A DNA stretch of 38,837 bases. It comes from Acidobacteria bacterium 13_1_20CM_58_21 (lineage in GTDB: Bacteria > Acidobacteriota > Terriglobia > Acidiferrales > UBA7541). Positions 17,897 through 26,435 of this stretch are shown here, in pieces. Location: positions 1 through 38,837 of the forward strand of contig MNIJ01000199.1 in the NCBI GenBank assembly GCA_001919715.1, written 5' to 3'. The position numbers and the translations under genes are program-made. Below the pieces are notes generated by a model, which was given only the letters and a program-made list of their open reading frames with translations, had not been told where the DNA came from and did not search any database. Numbering within the stretch: the first letter of the stretch is position 1; each line of letters begins with the position of its first letter.

Positions 17897-20299
17897 CTAA
17901 GAGGGCCATTTCCAATCCCGGATTTCCGGCAAGTCGTCTCCATGCTCGCGGATGTATTGTTTGTGCTCAACGAGCTTGTTGCGCAGGAACTGTTTGAAGT
18001 GTGCGCCTAGGCGTTGCAAGCGCGGGACGCGGTCGACGACGTCGCCCGCTAGGTGAAATCGATCCAAATCGTTTAGGACCGTCATATCGAAGGGAGTGGT
18101 CGTCGTGCCTTCTTCCTTATATCCGCGGACATGGAAGTTGTCATGATTCGTGCGTCGATAAGTCAGCCGGTGGATCAGCCAAGGATAGCCGTGATAGGCA
18201 AAGATGACCGGCTTGTCGATTGTGAATATGGAGTCGAACTCACGGTCGGGGAGGCCATGGGGATGTTCGGTTGAGGGCTGGATGGTCATCAAGTCAACCA
18301 CATTGACGACCCGGACCTTGATATCAGGAAAGTGTTGGCGCAGCAGATCGACAGCCGCAAGCGTCTCTAGTGTCGGGACATCTCCGGCACAGACCATCAC
18401 CACATCCGGATCGCTTCCCTGGTCGCTCGAAGCCCACTGCCAGATTCCAATCCCATTCGTGCAATGCTGGATGGCTGATTCCATCTCGAGCCATTGCAGC
18501 GCCGGCTGCTTTCCGGCGACGATAACGTTGACGTAGTCTCGGCTGCGGAGGCAGTGATCAGCCACCGAAAGCAGCGTGTTGGCATCCGGAGGAAGGTACA
18601 CGCGGACAATATCGGCCTTCTTGTTTACGACATGGTCGATGAAGCCAGGGTCTTGGTGGGTGAAGCCGTTATGGTCTTGGCGCCAAACGTGTGAAGTAAG
18701 TAGGTAATTCAGTGAGGCGATTGGGCGTCGCCAAGGAATATTTCTCGTTACCTTGAGCCACTTTGCGTGCTGATTGAACATGGAGTCTACGATGTGAATG
18801 AAAGCCTCGTAGCAGGAGAAAAAGCCATGGCGGCCAGTGAGCAGATAACCCTCGAGCCAGCCCTGGCACATATGCTCACTGAGCACCTCCATCACACGGC
18901 CATCTCTTGAGAGGTGCTCGTCCGTAGGAAGAACCGGCCCCAAGAAAACTTTGTCAGTGATTTCGAACACGGCATCTAGACGGTTTGAGGCGGTCTCGTC
19001 GGGACCAAATACCCGGAAGTTCTTTGAGCCCGCGTTGCCTTTCATAACATCACGCAGAAGGTTTCCTAAGACTCGAGTGGCTTCCGCGATCTCGATGCCT
19101 GGCTTTGGCACGCTCACCGCATATTCGCGGAAGTCTGGCATCACCAGGTCCTTAAGCAGCAGTCCTCCATTCGCATGCGGATTGGCGCCCATCCTGCTTG
19201 TGCCACTCGGCGCGAGTTCGGCTAGCTCTGGAATTAGCTTGCCGCTTCCATCGAACAGCTCTTCTGGCCGGTAGCTCTTGAGCCACTGTTCCAATATCTT
19301 TACGTGGTCAGGGCGTGACACAAAATTCGTAACTGGGACCTGGTGTGCACGCCAAGTGTCTTCGACCGGTTTTCCGTCGACTATCTTTGGTCCTGTCCAA
19401 CCCTTCGGCGTTCGCAGGATGATCATCGGCCACACGGGGAGTCCGGTACACCGCTCCTTGCGGGCAGCATTCTGAACGGCGTGAATTTCCTCGATGACCG
19501 CGTCGAGCGTGTGGGCCATGAGCTGGTGCATACTCTCTGGTTCATGGCCTTCCACAAAATGCGGCTTGTAACCATAGCCGGTGAAAAGTTCAGTCAATTC
19601 CGTGTCACTCAGACGCCCCAGTATGGTGGGGTTCGCGATTTTGTAACCGTTCAAGTGCAGTATGGGAAGAACCACGCCGTCGCGCGCGGGGTTCAGAAAC
19701 TTATTGGAGTGCCAACTCCCAGCCAGCGGCCCGGTCTCGGCCTCGCCATCACCCACTACACAACAAACCAGCAAGTCCGGATTATCGAACGCGGCGCCAT
19801 AAGCGTGAGCAATTGAGTATCCCAGTTCACCACCTTCGTGAATCGAGCCCGGTGTCTCTGGTGCGACGTGGCTTGGAATACCTCCGGGGAATGAGAACTG
19901 CTTAAAGAGTTTCTTCAGGCCCTCATCGGTTTGTGAAATGTTGGGGTAAAGTTCGCTGTAGGTGCCCTCCAGGTAGGTGTTGGCAACCAAACCGGGTCCT
20001 CCGTGACCGGGGCCAGTGACGTAGATAACGTTCAGGCCTTGCTTTTTAATCAACCGATTGAAATGAACATAGATGAAGTTTAGTCCTGGCGTCGTTCCCC
20101 AATGACCCAATAACCGCGGCTTGATGTGTTCGATTTTCAGTGGTTCATGAAGCAGTGGATTACCATAAAGGTAGATCTGCCCTACGGAAAGGTAATTCGC
20201 AGCGCGCCAGTAGGCATGCATCTTGCGCAGCTCTTCGGTGGACAAAGGCTCGTCGGATTCATGAGGCCTTGTTGAACCCGCGGACGCGGCCGTAGCCAT
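17897..20299 (-). CDS. xfp: Phosphoketolase (xylulose-5-P / fructose-6-P)
   Basis: 800 residues from the ATG at 20299, which follows GGAGGGTAGTGTT. The track Met at 20323 would place this ribosome site inside the gene. It cleaves xylulose 5-phosphate (and perhaps fructose 6-phosphate) with phosphate to acetyl phosphate plus a sugar phosphate, using thiamine diphosphate. Signatures are [31 protein letters not shown], the ThDP motif [16 protein letters not shown]...N, and [18 protein letters not shown]. The length is that of the family (about 790-825). It is followed by ackA after four bases, so acetyl phosphate goes directly to ATP and acetate. Upstream, only half of the Crp/Fnr box is visible (GTGATGGCC on the minus strand, 20407-20415), so regulation by that protein is uncertain. 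Which sugar phosphate is preferred cannot be told. Confidence 0.96.
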   Translation of the reverse strand: MATAASAGSTRPHESDEPLSTEELRKMHAYWRAANYLSVGQIYLYGNPLLHEPLKIEHIKPRLLGHWGTTPGLNFIYVHFNRLIKKQGLNVIYVTGPGHGGPGLVANTYLEGTYSELYPNISQTDEGLKKLFKQFSFPGGIPSHVAPETPGSIHEGGELGYSIAHAYGAAFDNPDLLVCCVVGDGEAETGPLAGSWHSNKFLNPARDGVVLPILHLNGYKIANPTILGRLSDTELTELFTGYGYKPHFVEGHEPESMHQLMAHTLDAVIEEIHAVQNAARKERCTGLPVWPMIILRTPKGWTGPKIVDGKPVEDTWRAHQVPVTNFVSRPDHVKILEQWLKSYRPEELFDGSGKLIPELAELAPSGTSRMGANPHANGGLLLKDLVMPDFREYAVSVPKPGIEIAEATRVLGNLLRDVMKGNAGSKNFRVFGPDETASNRLDAVFEITDKVFLGPVLPTDEHLSRDGRVMEVLSEHMCQGWLEGYLLTGRHGFFSCYEAFIHIVDSMFNQHAKWLKVTRNIPWRRPIASLNYLLTSHVWRQDHNGFTHQDPGFIDHVVNKKADIVRVYLPPDANTLLSVADHCLRSRDYVNVIVAGKQPALQWLEMESAIQHCTNGIGIWQWASSDQGSDPDVVMVCAGDVPTLETLAAVDLLRQHFPDIKVRVVNVVDLMTIQPSTEHPHGLPDREFDSIFTIDKPVIFAYHGYPWLIHRLTYRRTNHDNFHVRGYKEEGTTTTPFDMTVLNDLDRFHLAGDVVDRVPRLQRLGAHFKQFLRNKLVEHKQYIREHGDDLPEIRDWKWPS

Positions 20300-20542
20300 A
20301 ACACTACCCTCCCTCGGTTGCATCTAGTCCGCCGATGCAAGCAGACCGGCAAATGACATCTTACCTCAGGGGCGGCGAGCCAAGTGCGTCGGCTGGCATT
20401 TGAAGAGGCCATCACACTAGGGATGGCGAGGCTCATAGGCTATGTGAGTGCATACTGACACACAAGAGGCGGAGAATTCAGTAAGAACGAGGCGCGGTTA
20501 CTCTAGGACGAAAGGAATGCACGGCCCCAAGCACGAGACCCG

Positions 20543-21235
20543 CTATGTTGCCGACAACTCCTTGTGAGCTTCCGCGACGGGGAGTTCCGGCCAGAGCACC
20601 TTGAGCAGGACTCCGTTTCCTTCCTCGTACACCAGAGTAAAGACGCGTGAGCAGCGCTCACACAGCCAATAATGGTTTACGCCGTGAATTCCGCCTGGCG
20701 AGTCAGCTGTTGAATGTTTCCCATTTGTTGAAATCGGATCGGGCCGAAACCGGAAGAATTTGCCACCTCCGGTCCAATGAAAGGCAGTCGGACAGACCGG
20801 GTTTGCACACTTGGGATGCTGCTTCTGGTACAGCGGCGTACCTCTCAACGTTCCCCTGTGCGCCTGTCGAGCGGCCGCCCGTTCTTTTTCCAAACGCTGA
20901 ATAGTTGCCCTCAGCCAGCTTCCAACGGTTTCGTCGATCTCGTTCTGATCGCTGTAGCGGTAAAGGGAATCTAGCGTTTCACCAGATACATTGAACGGAA
21001 TGTGGCGGCAGGGGATCTCTTCGGAGCGGCGCTCGGGTGGCACCAGGCGCGTTAGAACACAATCACGGCACGGACCGGGGTTATCTTTGCAATCGTAGTT
21101 CATGCATGTGAGAGAGTCTTCGAAGATAAACTGAGGTCTCCAGAGTGTTTTTGGCGAACGCCCATAACCTCCATCCTCGAGGAATTGAAGTTCAAATTTC
21201 AAGACCGCCAACAGGTCTCGCTCATCCTTTTGCAT
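20543..21235 (-). CDS. Cysteine-rich protein, likely metal-binding, unknown function
   Basis: 230 residues; the ATG follows GGGAGGTGCAAG, a strong ribosome site. I do not recognise a named family. There are nine or more cysteines in clusters: C44, C49, C56 and C59 (TCMNYDCKDNPGPCRDC), C76, C143 and C148 (KCANPVCP), C192 and C195 (WLCERCSRVF). These look like one or two zinc ribbons or a metal site. A charged helical middle part (WLRATIQRLEKERAAARQAH) lies between them. No signal peptide or membrane segment is present. It is divergent from the Crp/Fnr gene with about 210 bases between start codons, and the CRP-type box at 21308 lies between them, so it may share control. A role as a sensor partner or zinc protein of the stress response is a guess. 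Confidence 0.75.
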   Translation of the reverse strand: MQKDERDLLAVLKFELQFLEDGGYGRSPKTLWRPQFIFEDSLTCMNYDCKDNPGPCRDCVLTRLVPPERRSEEIPCRHIPFNVSGETLDSLYRYSDQNEIDETVGSWLRATIQRLEKERAAARQAHRGTLRGTPLYQKQHPKCANPVCPTAFHWTGGGKFFRFRPDPISTNGKHSTADSPGGIHGVNHYWLCERCSRVFTLVYEEGNGVLLKVLWPELPVAEAHKELSAT

Positions 21236-21307
21236 CTTGCACCTCCCACCGATTCAAAATATGGGCCCTTGAGCAAGAGGTTGCTGTAACCCCCGTCACG
21301 CGGCACT

Positions 21308-21321
21308 GTGACGGCCATCAC
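21308..21321 (+). promoter_or_regulatory. Crp/Fnr-type box, probable autoregulatory site
   Basis: GTGACGGCCATCAC is GTGA-N6-TCAC and differs from the box at 14872 (read on the other strand) mainly in the core. A -10-like TACAAA at 21344-21349 predicts a start near 21356, so the box centre (21314.5) lies at about -41.5. It is in the divergent region between the Cys-rich protein and the Crp/Fnr gene and could serve both. Confidence 0.65.
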
Positions 21322-21447
21322 CGCGACTAGCGTTCGATTGCGCTACAAATGTCAGGCCAGTTCTCATTTGCCGGATGGCTGTATATGCCAAGCGGGTTTC
21401 GTTTTGTGTCGCGCAGGGAGGGAGGTATACTCCGGGGCGGTGACTTC

Positions 21448-22164
21448 ATGCGCGCCCCTTACGGTTTAGAAATCATTGAGAGCTGTCTGTCCTGCCCCCA
21501 CCGCGAGGATCGGCTCTTTTGTAACCTTCCTCCCCCTGCGGTGCAGAAGTTGGCGGCCATCCCCTCGGCGGCGGCTTACCCGAAGGGGGCAACCCTGTTC
21601 GTAGAAGGGCAGTCAGCGCGCGGAGTTTTCATTTTATGCAGTGGCAAGGTCAAACTGTCGACTTCCTCCGCCGATGGGAAAAGTCTCATTCTTAGGATCT
21701 CGGAACAGGGAGAGGTCCTGGGCCTGCCCGCGACGGTCACCGGCAAACCTTATGAGCTCACCGCCGATGTGATCGAACCTACGCAAGCAAATTTCATTTC
21801 TCGAACAGATTTCTTGCTGTTCCTGCGTGAGCATGGCGAGGCAGCCCTGCGCGTGGCGCAGCAGCTCGGTGAAACGTATCATTTGGCGATCGCGGAAATG
21901 CGCACCATTGGGCTCTCTCGTTCCGCGGCTGAGAAGTTGGCCCGCTTCCTGCTAGATCTCGCTGCAAACCATGATGAAGAAAAAGGCGAGGTGAAGCTCA
22001 CGCTTACCCTCACGCACGAAGAGATCGCCCAAATGATCGGAGCTTCCCGAGAGACCGTGACGCGGCTGTTCGCCGATTTCAAGAAAAAAGATTTCTTGCA
22101 AGTAAAAGGTTCGACGCTTATTATAAGAAACAAGGCGGGGCTCGAAAGCGTCGTGGCCGCTTAG
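21448..22164 (+). CDS. Crp/Fnr-family transcription regulator with N-terminal cysteines
   Basis: 238 residues from the ATG at 21448. The track's first Met (21349) lies before the predicted transcription start, and family members begin like MRAPYGLEIIESCLSCPHRE. An N-terminal CxxCx8C (C13, C16, C25) and C64 (FILCSGKV) could hold an Fe-S cluster, as in Fnr, although the spacing differs. A cyclic-nucleotide-type beta barrel (about 30-140, with FVEGQSARGVFIL) and a dimer helix follow. The C-terminal winged helix reads LTHEEIAQMIGASRETVTRL. The recognition helix SRETVTR is close to CRP's SRETVGR, whose Arg, Glu and Arg read GTGA, and it differs from Fnr's ETISR. This agrees with the GTGA-N6-TCAC boxes at 14850, 14872, 21308 and (partly) 22198. 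It is probably an oxygen, redox or NO responsive activator of the stress and phosphoketolase genes. The signal is inferred. Confidence 0.9.
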   Translation: MRAPYGLEIIESCLSCPHREDRLFCNLPPPAVQKLAAIPSAAAYPKGATLFVEGQSARGVFILCSGKVKLSTSSADGKSLILRISEQGEVLGLPATVTGKPYELTADVIEPTQANFISRTDFLLFLREHGEAALRVAQQLGETYHLAIAEMRTIGLSRSAAEKLARFLLDLAANHDEEKGEVKLTLTLTHEEIAQMIGASRETVTRLFADFKKKDFLQVKGSTLIIRNKAGLESVVAA

Positions 22165-22197
22165 CTCCTTCCCCTTCCAGGAAATCCTCTTCGCTTG

Positions 22198-22211
22198 TTG
22201 ATGTCCGTCAC
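22198..22211 (+). promoter_or_regulatory. Crp/Fnr-type box next to the broken stress-protein gene
   Basis: TTGATGTCCGTCAC has TTGA-N6-TCAC, one base from the GTGA-N6-TCAC of the other boxes, and lies 34 bases after the Crp/Fnr gene. No -10 is seen at the expected distance, in line with the 5' deletion of the gene it once served. Confidence 0.5.
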
Positions 22212-22219
22212 ATCGATCG

Positions 22220-22793
22220 GTGACGCAGCTCGTTGGAGTGCCTCAGGAGACCATGCTTGTCCGGGCCCAGTCGGTTTGGTCGCCAGTCGAGCAGGCATTG
22301 AACGAGTGTGAGGTTGACATGGTGATTTTGGGTACGCATGGACGCACCGGCGCTATGAAGCTGTTGCTTCGTTCCGTAGCGGAAGAAATCTTCAGGCAAG
22401 CCGGTGTACCGGTTCTCACGATTGGTCCGTCCGTAAGAAAAGGGGTTTCCTAGCCGGGGCCAATTTCGTCGGGTGCTGTTTGCAACCGATTTCACGAAGG
22501 AAGCGCAGGCGGCAGCGCCGTACGCCATTTCCATGGCCCGGGAGAATCAAGCGCGACTCGTGCTCCTGCACGTGATGCCTGACCCAGATTCCAAGATGAG
22601 GAAGAGGACCCCGCAAGACTCAGTGGCCAATGTGATGCATCAGCTCTACGAGTTGATTCCGCCGGAGGCGGAGCTGTGGTGTCGTCTGGAGGCTACCGTG
22701 CGTTTCGGAAACCCCGCGGAGCGAATTCTTGAAGCTATCATGGAAATCGAAGCCGATCTGATCGTGTTGGCAGTCCGCGATCGTTTTAGTTAA
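22220..22793 (+). pseudogene. Universal stress protein, truncated and frameshifted
   Basis: The first frame holds the second half of one Usp domain (EVDMVILGTHGRTGAMKLL, VAEEIFRQAGVPVLTIGP) and stops at 22453. A one-base shift restores RGQFRRVLFATDFT and the second domain (AAAPYAISMARENQARLVLL ... IEADLIVLAVRD), which then ends early. The first half of domain 1 and the last 40 or so residues of domain 2 are missing. It is a paralogue of the intact two-domain protein at 14937. The ATP motif G-x2-G-x9-G-S of domain 1 is still readable, so decay is recent or moderate. Confidence 0.83.
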
Positions 22794-23107
22794 TACTCCT
22801 CTGCAATTCTCCGATGCCGATGAGATTGAATCAGCCGACCAAGGCCGGTTTTTCTTGGAAGCTTTATTTCCCTTTCCCGGGAAGGGAATCGCCGCCATCG
22901 AATTCACAGGCTAGGAGTATCCAATTAGAACATACACTGTCTATGGAACCTGTGTCGGCTTATACTACCGCATGTGGAGATTGGGACTTCTTAAATCTTC
23001 GCGTCGCAAACACATTCAGATCCCGCTGAACTTCAACGAGGGTTGCGGGAATTGTTCTTGATGAGTGCACGACCTCGTCTCTGGCTCTGGGGATACTAGG
23101 AGCGAGA
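22794..23107. other. Intergenic stretch before the response regulator gene
   Basis: No gene is recognised; the track ORF 22814-23029 has no family resemblance. It contains a short palindromic CCCTTTCCCGGGAAGGG (about 22870) without a T-run, and AGGAGCGAG just before the ATG at 23108. Confidence 0.4.
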
Positions 23108-24511
23108 ATGGTTTCTCAAAGTGGGAAGGCCGATCCGCCAGTCCGGATTGTAGCAATTGACGACGACTTGGAATTTCTTGACTTCCTCACCCAGGCGCTA
23201 AGCGAAAGCAGGCTGGAAATCGTCACTTCTGCCAATCCTGAGGAGGGATTGGACTTGGCCTTGGGGGTGCGCACGGATATTGTTCTGCTGGACCTAATGA
23301 TGCCCAGTTGCAGGGGCTTGGAAGTCCTGGACAAAATCGTCAGGGTGAACCCCACTATTAATGTAATTCTCCTGACCGGCGAATACTCGACGGAATCCGC
23401 AGTTGAGGCTATCCAAAAGGGTGCAGCCGACTATTTGAATAAACCAATTTCAGTCGAAGTGCTGCGACGCCGGGTGGGGAAGTTCGTGGACATTGCTCGT
23501 CAGCGGCGTGAAGCTACGCAAATTAGTCGTGACCTCGTGGAGGCTTTTCAGTTTGAGGGAATCGTAGGCTGGAGCCCTCTAATGTTGGAAGTATTTGATC
23601 GGATTCGACGCGTTGCTCCACATTTTCGGAATATTTTGATTAGCGGAGATACGGGAACGGGGAAGGAATTGGTGGCGCGCTCGCTCCATCGCCTTGGTCC
23701 TGTGCCTTCCGGACCCTTTGTGGTTTGCAATTGTGGAGCAATGGTCGAAACCTTGTTCGAGAGCGAGGTGTTTGGTCACGTGCAAGGAGCATTCACGGGG
23801 GCGGTCCAAGACAAGAAGGGATATTTTGAGCTTGCACATAGGGGCACTCTTTTCTTGGATGAAATAGGGGATGCCAGTCTCTCGACCCAGGCCAAGCTCC
23901 TTCGAGTGTTGCAGGACCATGTCGTACAACGCGTTGGATCCCCAGCGCTTCATGAGGTTGACGTGCACGTGGTAACCGCGACCAATCGCGATCTGCGCGC
24001 GATGGTGACAGAAAAGAAGTTTAGAGAGGATCTCTACTATCGAATTTCCCCCGTCGAAATCAAGTTACCGCGATTGTCCCGGCGCCGAGAGGATTTGCCC
24101 TTGCTCGAACGCCATTTTCTGGAGCGTTTCGCAGCACAATACAGTAAGCCCATTCGCGGAATTACGCGAAAGACTCAGATACTCTTGGCTCGACATTCCT
24201 GGCCGGGGAATGTACGTGAACTGGAAAACGTTCTCGCTCATGCCTGCATGATGGCGCAGGGAGATGTAATCGATGTTCGAGACCTTCCGGAAATGATGCG
24301 CGTCGAGCAATCAAACATCGGCGACTTGGATCCCGATCTGCGTTCACTCGAGGAAGTTCAGCGTCGGCATGTCCAACGCGTTCTCAAAGTCGTCAAGGAT
24401 AACAAGGCTCAAGCTGCAGAAATCCTTGGAATAGGCCGCACTACGCTATACCGCATACTCGCAGAAGATGAAGCCCTTGCAGAAAATGAACGCAAGCACA
24501 AAGGTGCGTAG
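23108..24511 (+). CDS. Sigma54-dependent response regulator (NtrC family)
   Basis: 467 residues; the ATG follows AGGAGCGAGA. Residues of about 12-125 are a receiver domain with the acidic pocket (IDDDLEF), the phosphoacceptor Asp (DIVLLDLMMPSC), the Thr (ILLTGEYS) and the Lys (LNKPI). Residues of about 150-390 are the AAA+ activator: Walker A GDTGTGKE, the sigma54-contact loop GAFTGA, Walker B GTLFLDEIGD, and FREDLYYRIS. The C-terminus is a Fis-type helix-turn-helix (AQAAEILGIGRTTLYRIL). All the functional motifs are intact. It drives transcription from sigma54 promoters when phosphorylated. No histidine kinase is adjacent, so it is an orphan in this window. It follows the Crp/Fnr and stress-protein genes and may belong to the same response. 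I found no convincing -24/-12 target in the window. Confidence 0.94.
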   Translation: MVSQSGKADPPVRIVAIDDDLEFLDFLTQALSESRLEIVTSANPEEGLDLALGVRTDIVLLDLMMPSCRGLEVLDKIVRVNPTINVILLTGEYSTESAVEAIQKGAADYLNKPISVEVLRRRVGKFVDIARQRREATQISRDLVEAFQFEGIVGWSPLMLEVFDRIRRVAPHFRNILISGDTGTGKELVARSLHRLGPVPSGPFVVCNCGAMVETLFESEVFGHVQGAFTGAVQDKKGYFELAHRGTLFLDEIGDASLSTQAKLLRVLQDHVVQRVGSPALHEVDVHVVTATNRDLRAMVTEKKFREDLYYRISPVEIKLPRLSRRREDLPLLERHFLERFAAQYSKPIRGITRKTQILLARHSWPGNVRELENVLAHACMMAQGDVIDVRDLPEMMRVEQSNIGDLDPDLRSLEEVQRRHVQRVLKVVKDNKAQAAEILGIGRTTLYRILAEDEALAENERKHKGA

Positions 24512-24894
24512 TAAGAGCTTGGACGCAGGAACCTCCAATCCCCGAGAACGCAGCGCGGCGTTCCAATAGCTGACGCCGGTGTGGCCCGGTCGGGGTGCGC
24601 CTTATGAACGCGCCGTTGTCCGGGCACGGTCCTCGAACGTGTTAAGGAAACAAGTGTTGGGTTATCCGCTGGCCCGATGATTGTTGGGGTCCGCTCTTAT
24701 CACTCAGTACCAATCTAGCGGATCGACTCAGTGTCAAGCTCTAGTTTGGGTCGTTCTGCCGTCAAACTTTTTTCCAACTGCCCACGCCATATGGGTAACC
24801 AAGCATATTGCATGTGATAACTATCTATGGTACTCGATAGTACTAGGTGTTCAATATCGAACAGACGCAGATTACTTATATGATGAAAATTTGC
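24512..24894. other. Non-coding stretch with AT-rich palindromic part
   Basis: No gene is recognised. At 24546-24563 there is a perfect hairpin GAACGC-N6-GCGTTC without a T-run. From about 24760 the sequence turns AT-rich and contains ACTATC-N10-GATAGT (24820-24841) and TGTTCAATATCGAACA (24848-24863, one mismatch), which look like operator palindromes. Their target is unclear. Confidence 0.45.
24848..24863. repeat. 16-bp near-perfect palindrome, operator-like
   Basis: TGTTCAATATCGAACA pairs all but one position of its two halves. It lies in an AT-rich island, 7 bases after another inverted repeat (ACTATC-N10-GATAGT). Dimeric regulators of several families bind sites of this shape. There is no intact gene within 500 bases. 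Confidence 0.4.
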
Positions 24895-25319
24895 CTAGAG
24901 GTTAATTCTGACTAGGCCCGGGGGGCAGTCAAGGGCGGAAGGGGGACTGCCCCACGGGTTTTTGCCAAGCCCAGCTAGTCTGGCAAGGTCCGCACCAACC
25001 ACTTCTGTGAAAGCCACGCCCATCCCAAAACCTTGACGCGACGCCCGTACTTTGCCTCTTACTGGATCTGCCGTTCCCACAGGGAGAGCGTCAACTCGAT
25101 TTCTGTTTCTGATGGAAGCGGATTCAACATGTCGAGATAACATCTGCCAAGACTTATGTGCCTCAACTGCCCCGGCAATGACAGATTTCGACTCAAGATA
25201 CTTGAACTACTTCTGAACAAGACTTGCTGCACCCCATGGACCTGATGAGGAATAAAGCGCATGAGCCCAACAACATGACATCGGTGTATAAATCGGCAGG
25301 TCGCCGGTGTAACTCCCAT
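24895..25319 (-). pseudogene. PilZ-domain protein, frameshifted
   Basis: One minus frame contains ISLGRCYLDMLNPLPSETEI with ELTLSLW, matching the middle of a PilZ domain (ISLGGCYVEM...LPVGTEIEL). About 15 codons later it stops, and a second frame continues VRGKVRASRQGFGMGVAFTE and ARLAGL, the end of the domain. The usual N-terminal RxxxR c-di-GMP motif is not readable upstream. PilZ proteins bind c-di-GMP. Here the frameshift and lost N-terminus suggest a dead gene. The outer limits are approximate. Confidence 0.65.
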
Positions 25320-25382
25320 TCTCGGCTTCAGATTTGTTCAACATGGTGCCAGTCAAGAACGAAGCTTCTCGGCAAATGGGCA

Positions 25383-26231
25383 TCATGCTGAATGGATGAG
25401 CTGGAAGGACTGCAAGCAGCGTCGCGCGGTATCGAGCTCGGTAAACCGGCTGCCTTCTTGTTCGATTAGGTAGTACTCGACTCCACCGGCACTTTCGGCT
25501 GCTTCGAAAATGTTTTTCCATTCTGCCGCACCTTCTCCGAAGAGAACCGTGAAACCCTTCGCCGGTTCCGGTGACCAGTCTTTGAGATGGAGAGAGCGGA
25601 TTCTGCCCGGATTCGTGCGAATCCAGGCCACCGGATCAGAACCGGCCTCCAGACAAGTGCCCACGTCCAGCTGCAGCATGATCGATGGTTTGGTATTCTT
25701 TGCGAGGATTTCGATGGGCCGCTGATTTTCGACGGGAATGAACTCCCGTTGGTGATTGTGATATCCCACCCTCAAACCGGATGATTCAAGTTGGTCGGCG
25801 GCAAGATTCAGGGTATCAGCGACAGTCTTCCAGCCGTCCACACCAGGTTTCGGATCCGCCGAAGCCATGACTACGTATTTACTGCCCAGAATCAGGTTCA
25901 TGTCGCGCGCCCGGGGGGTGTTCTCCGCGCTCAGGGAAGAGCTGCCGTTGTGCGTCGAGAAGCACCGGATGCCGAGGTCGTCCAGAAGCTTTCTCATCTG
26001 CTTTGTTTGATTCTCGGACCACTCGAAATAGGGCGCATAGAATTCGACACCCTGATATCCCATATGCGCGACGGCGCGAACCGTGCCCTCTGGATCTTTC
26101 TTCAGTTCATCCCGGACAGAATAGAGTTCCAGGCCGACCGGAATCGGTTTCGCCGCGCGAACTGAGAGTGCACACGGCAACATTGCCGAAAAAGCGAGGA
26201 ACGAACGTCGCGAAAGAGTGTGTGGCAGCAT
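25383..26231 (-). CDS. Tat-exported sugar phosphate isomerase/epimerase-like TIM-barrel protein
   Basis: 282 residues from the ATG at 26231 (MLPHTLSRRSFLAF). The track adds 51 upstream codons that do not look native. The twin-arginine motif SRRSFLAF with a following hydrophobic stretch marks Tat export, which usually means folding with a cofactor before export. The rest is an AP-endonuclease-2/xylose-isomerase-like barrel (VGLELYSVRDELKKDP, MGYQGVEFYAPYFEW, VGYHNHQREF with the metal His, MLQLDVGTCLEAG, SLHLKDWSP, YYLIEQEG). The His, Asp and Glu metal ligands appear present. Exported members are frequent in Acidobacteriota and Planctomycetes and are thought to act on sugars such as 3-keto-glycosides. 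The substrate is unknown here. It is the last gene of the minus-strand run, about 200 bases behind the DUF6599-like gene. Confidence 0.85.
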   Translation of the reverse strand: MLPHTLSRRSFLAFSAMLPCALSVRAAKPIPVGLELYSVRDELKKDPEGTVRAVAHMGYQGVEFYAPYFEWSENQTKQMRKLLDDLGIRCFSTHNGSSSLSAENTPRARDMNLILGSKYVVMASADPKPGVDGWKTVADTLNLAADQLESSGLRVGYHNHQREFIPVENQRPIEILAKNTKPSIMLQLDVGTCLEAGSDPVAWIRTNPGRIRSLHLKDWSPEPAKGFTVLFGEGAAEWKNIFEAAESAGGVEYYLIEQEGSRFTELDTARRCLQSFQLIHSA

Positions 26232-26435
26232 AGCTGAATTGTACCGAAAAATGACCGAGATTTGATTCCTTTTTGTTCTGAGCGCATGCGCTTTCTCGAT
26301 GTAAGACTCAGCGGGATTCAGAAGGGTCAGAAATTCTTGCGCGCAGCTCTGGCGGGCCAAGGGCCAAGTGAGCAGGTCCGACACCTGTTGGCTGCGGGAT
26401 CCAGCGATTGGTTAGCTGGAGTCACTTGCGGACGG

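Noticed and set aside
16642-17970. Longer acetate kinase starting at 17970
   Set aside because: The extra 26 codons overlap xfp, and the family starts at MKILVLNSGSSS with its own ribosome site.
20407-20415. Crp/Fnr box before xfp
   Set aside because: Only one half (GTGATGGCC on the minus strand) matches; the other half reads TCTTC. Not strong enough to call as a site.
24546-24563. Intrinsic terminator after the response regulator
   Set aside because: The stem GAACGC/GCGTTC is perfect, but no T-run follows, so only a hairpin is supported.
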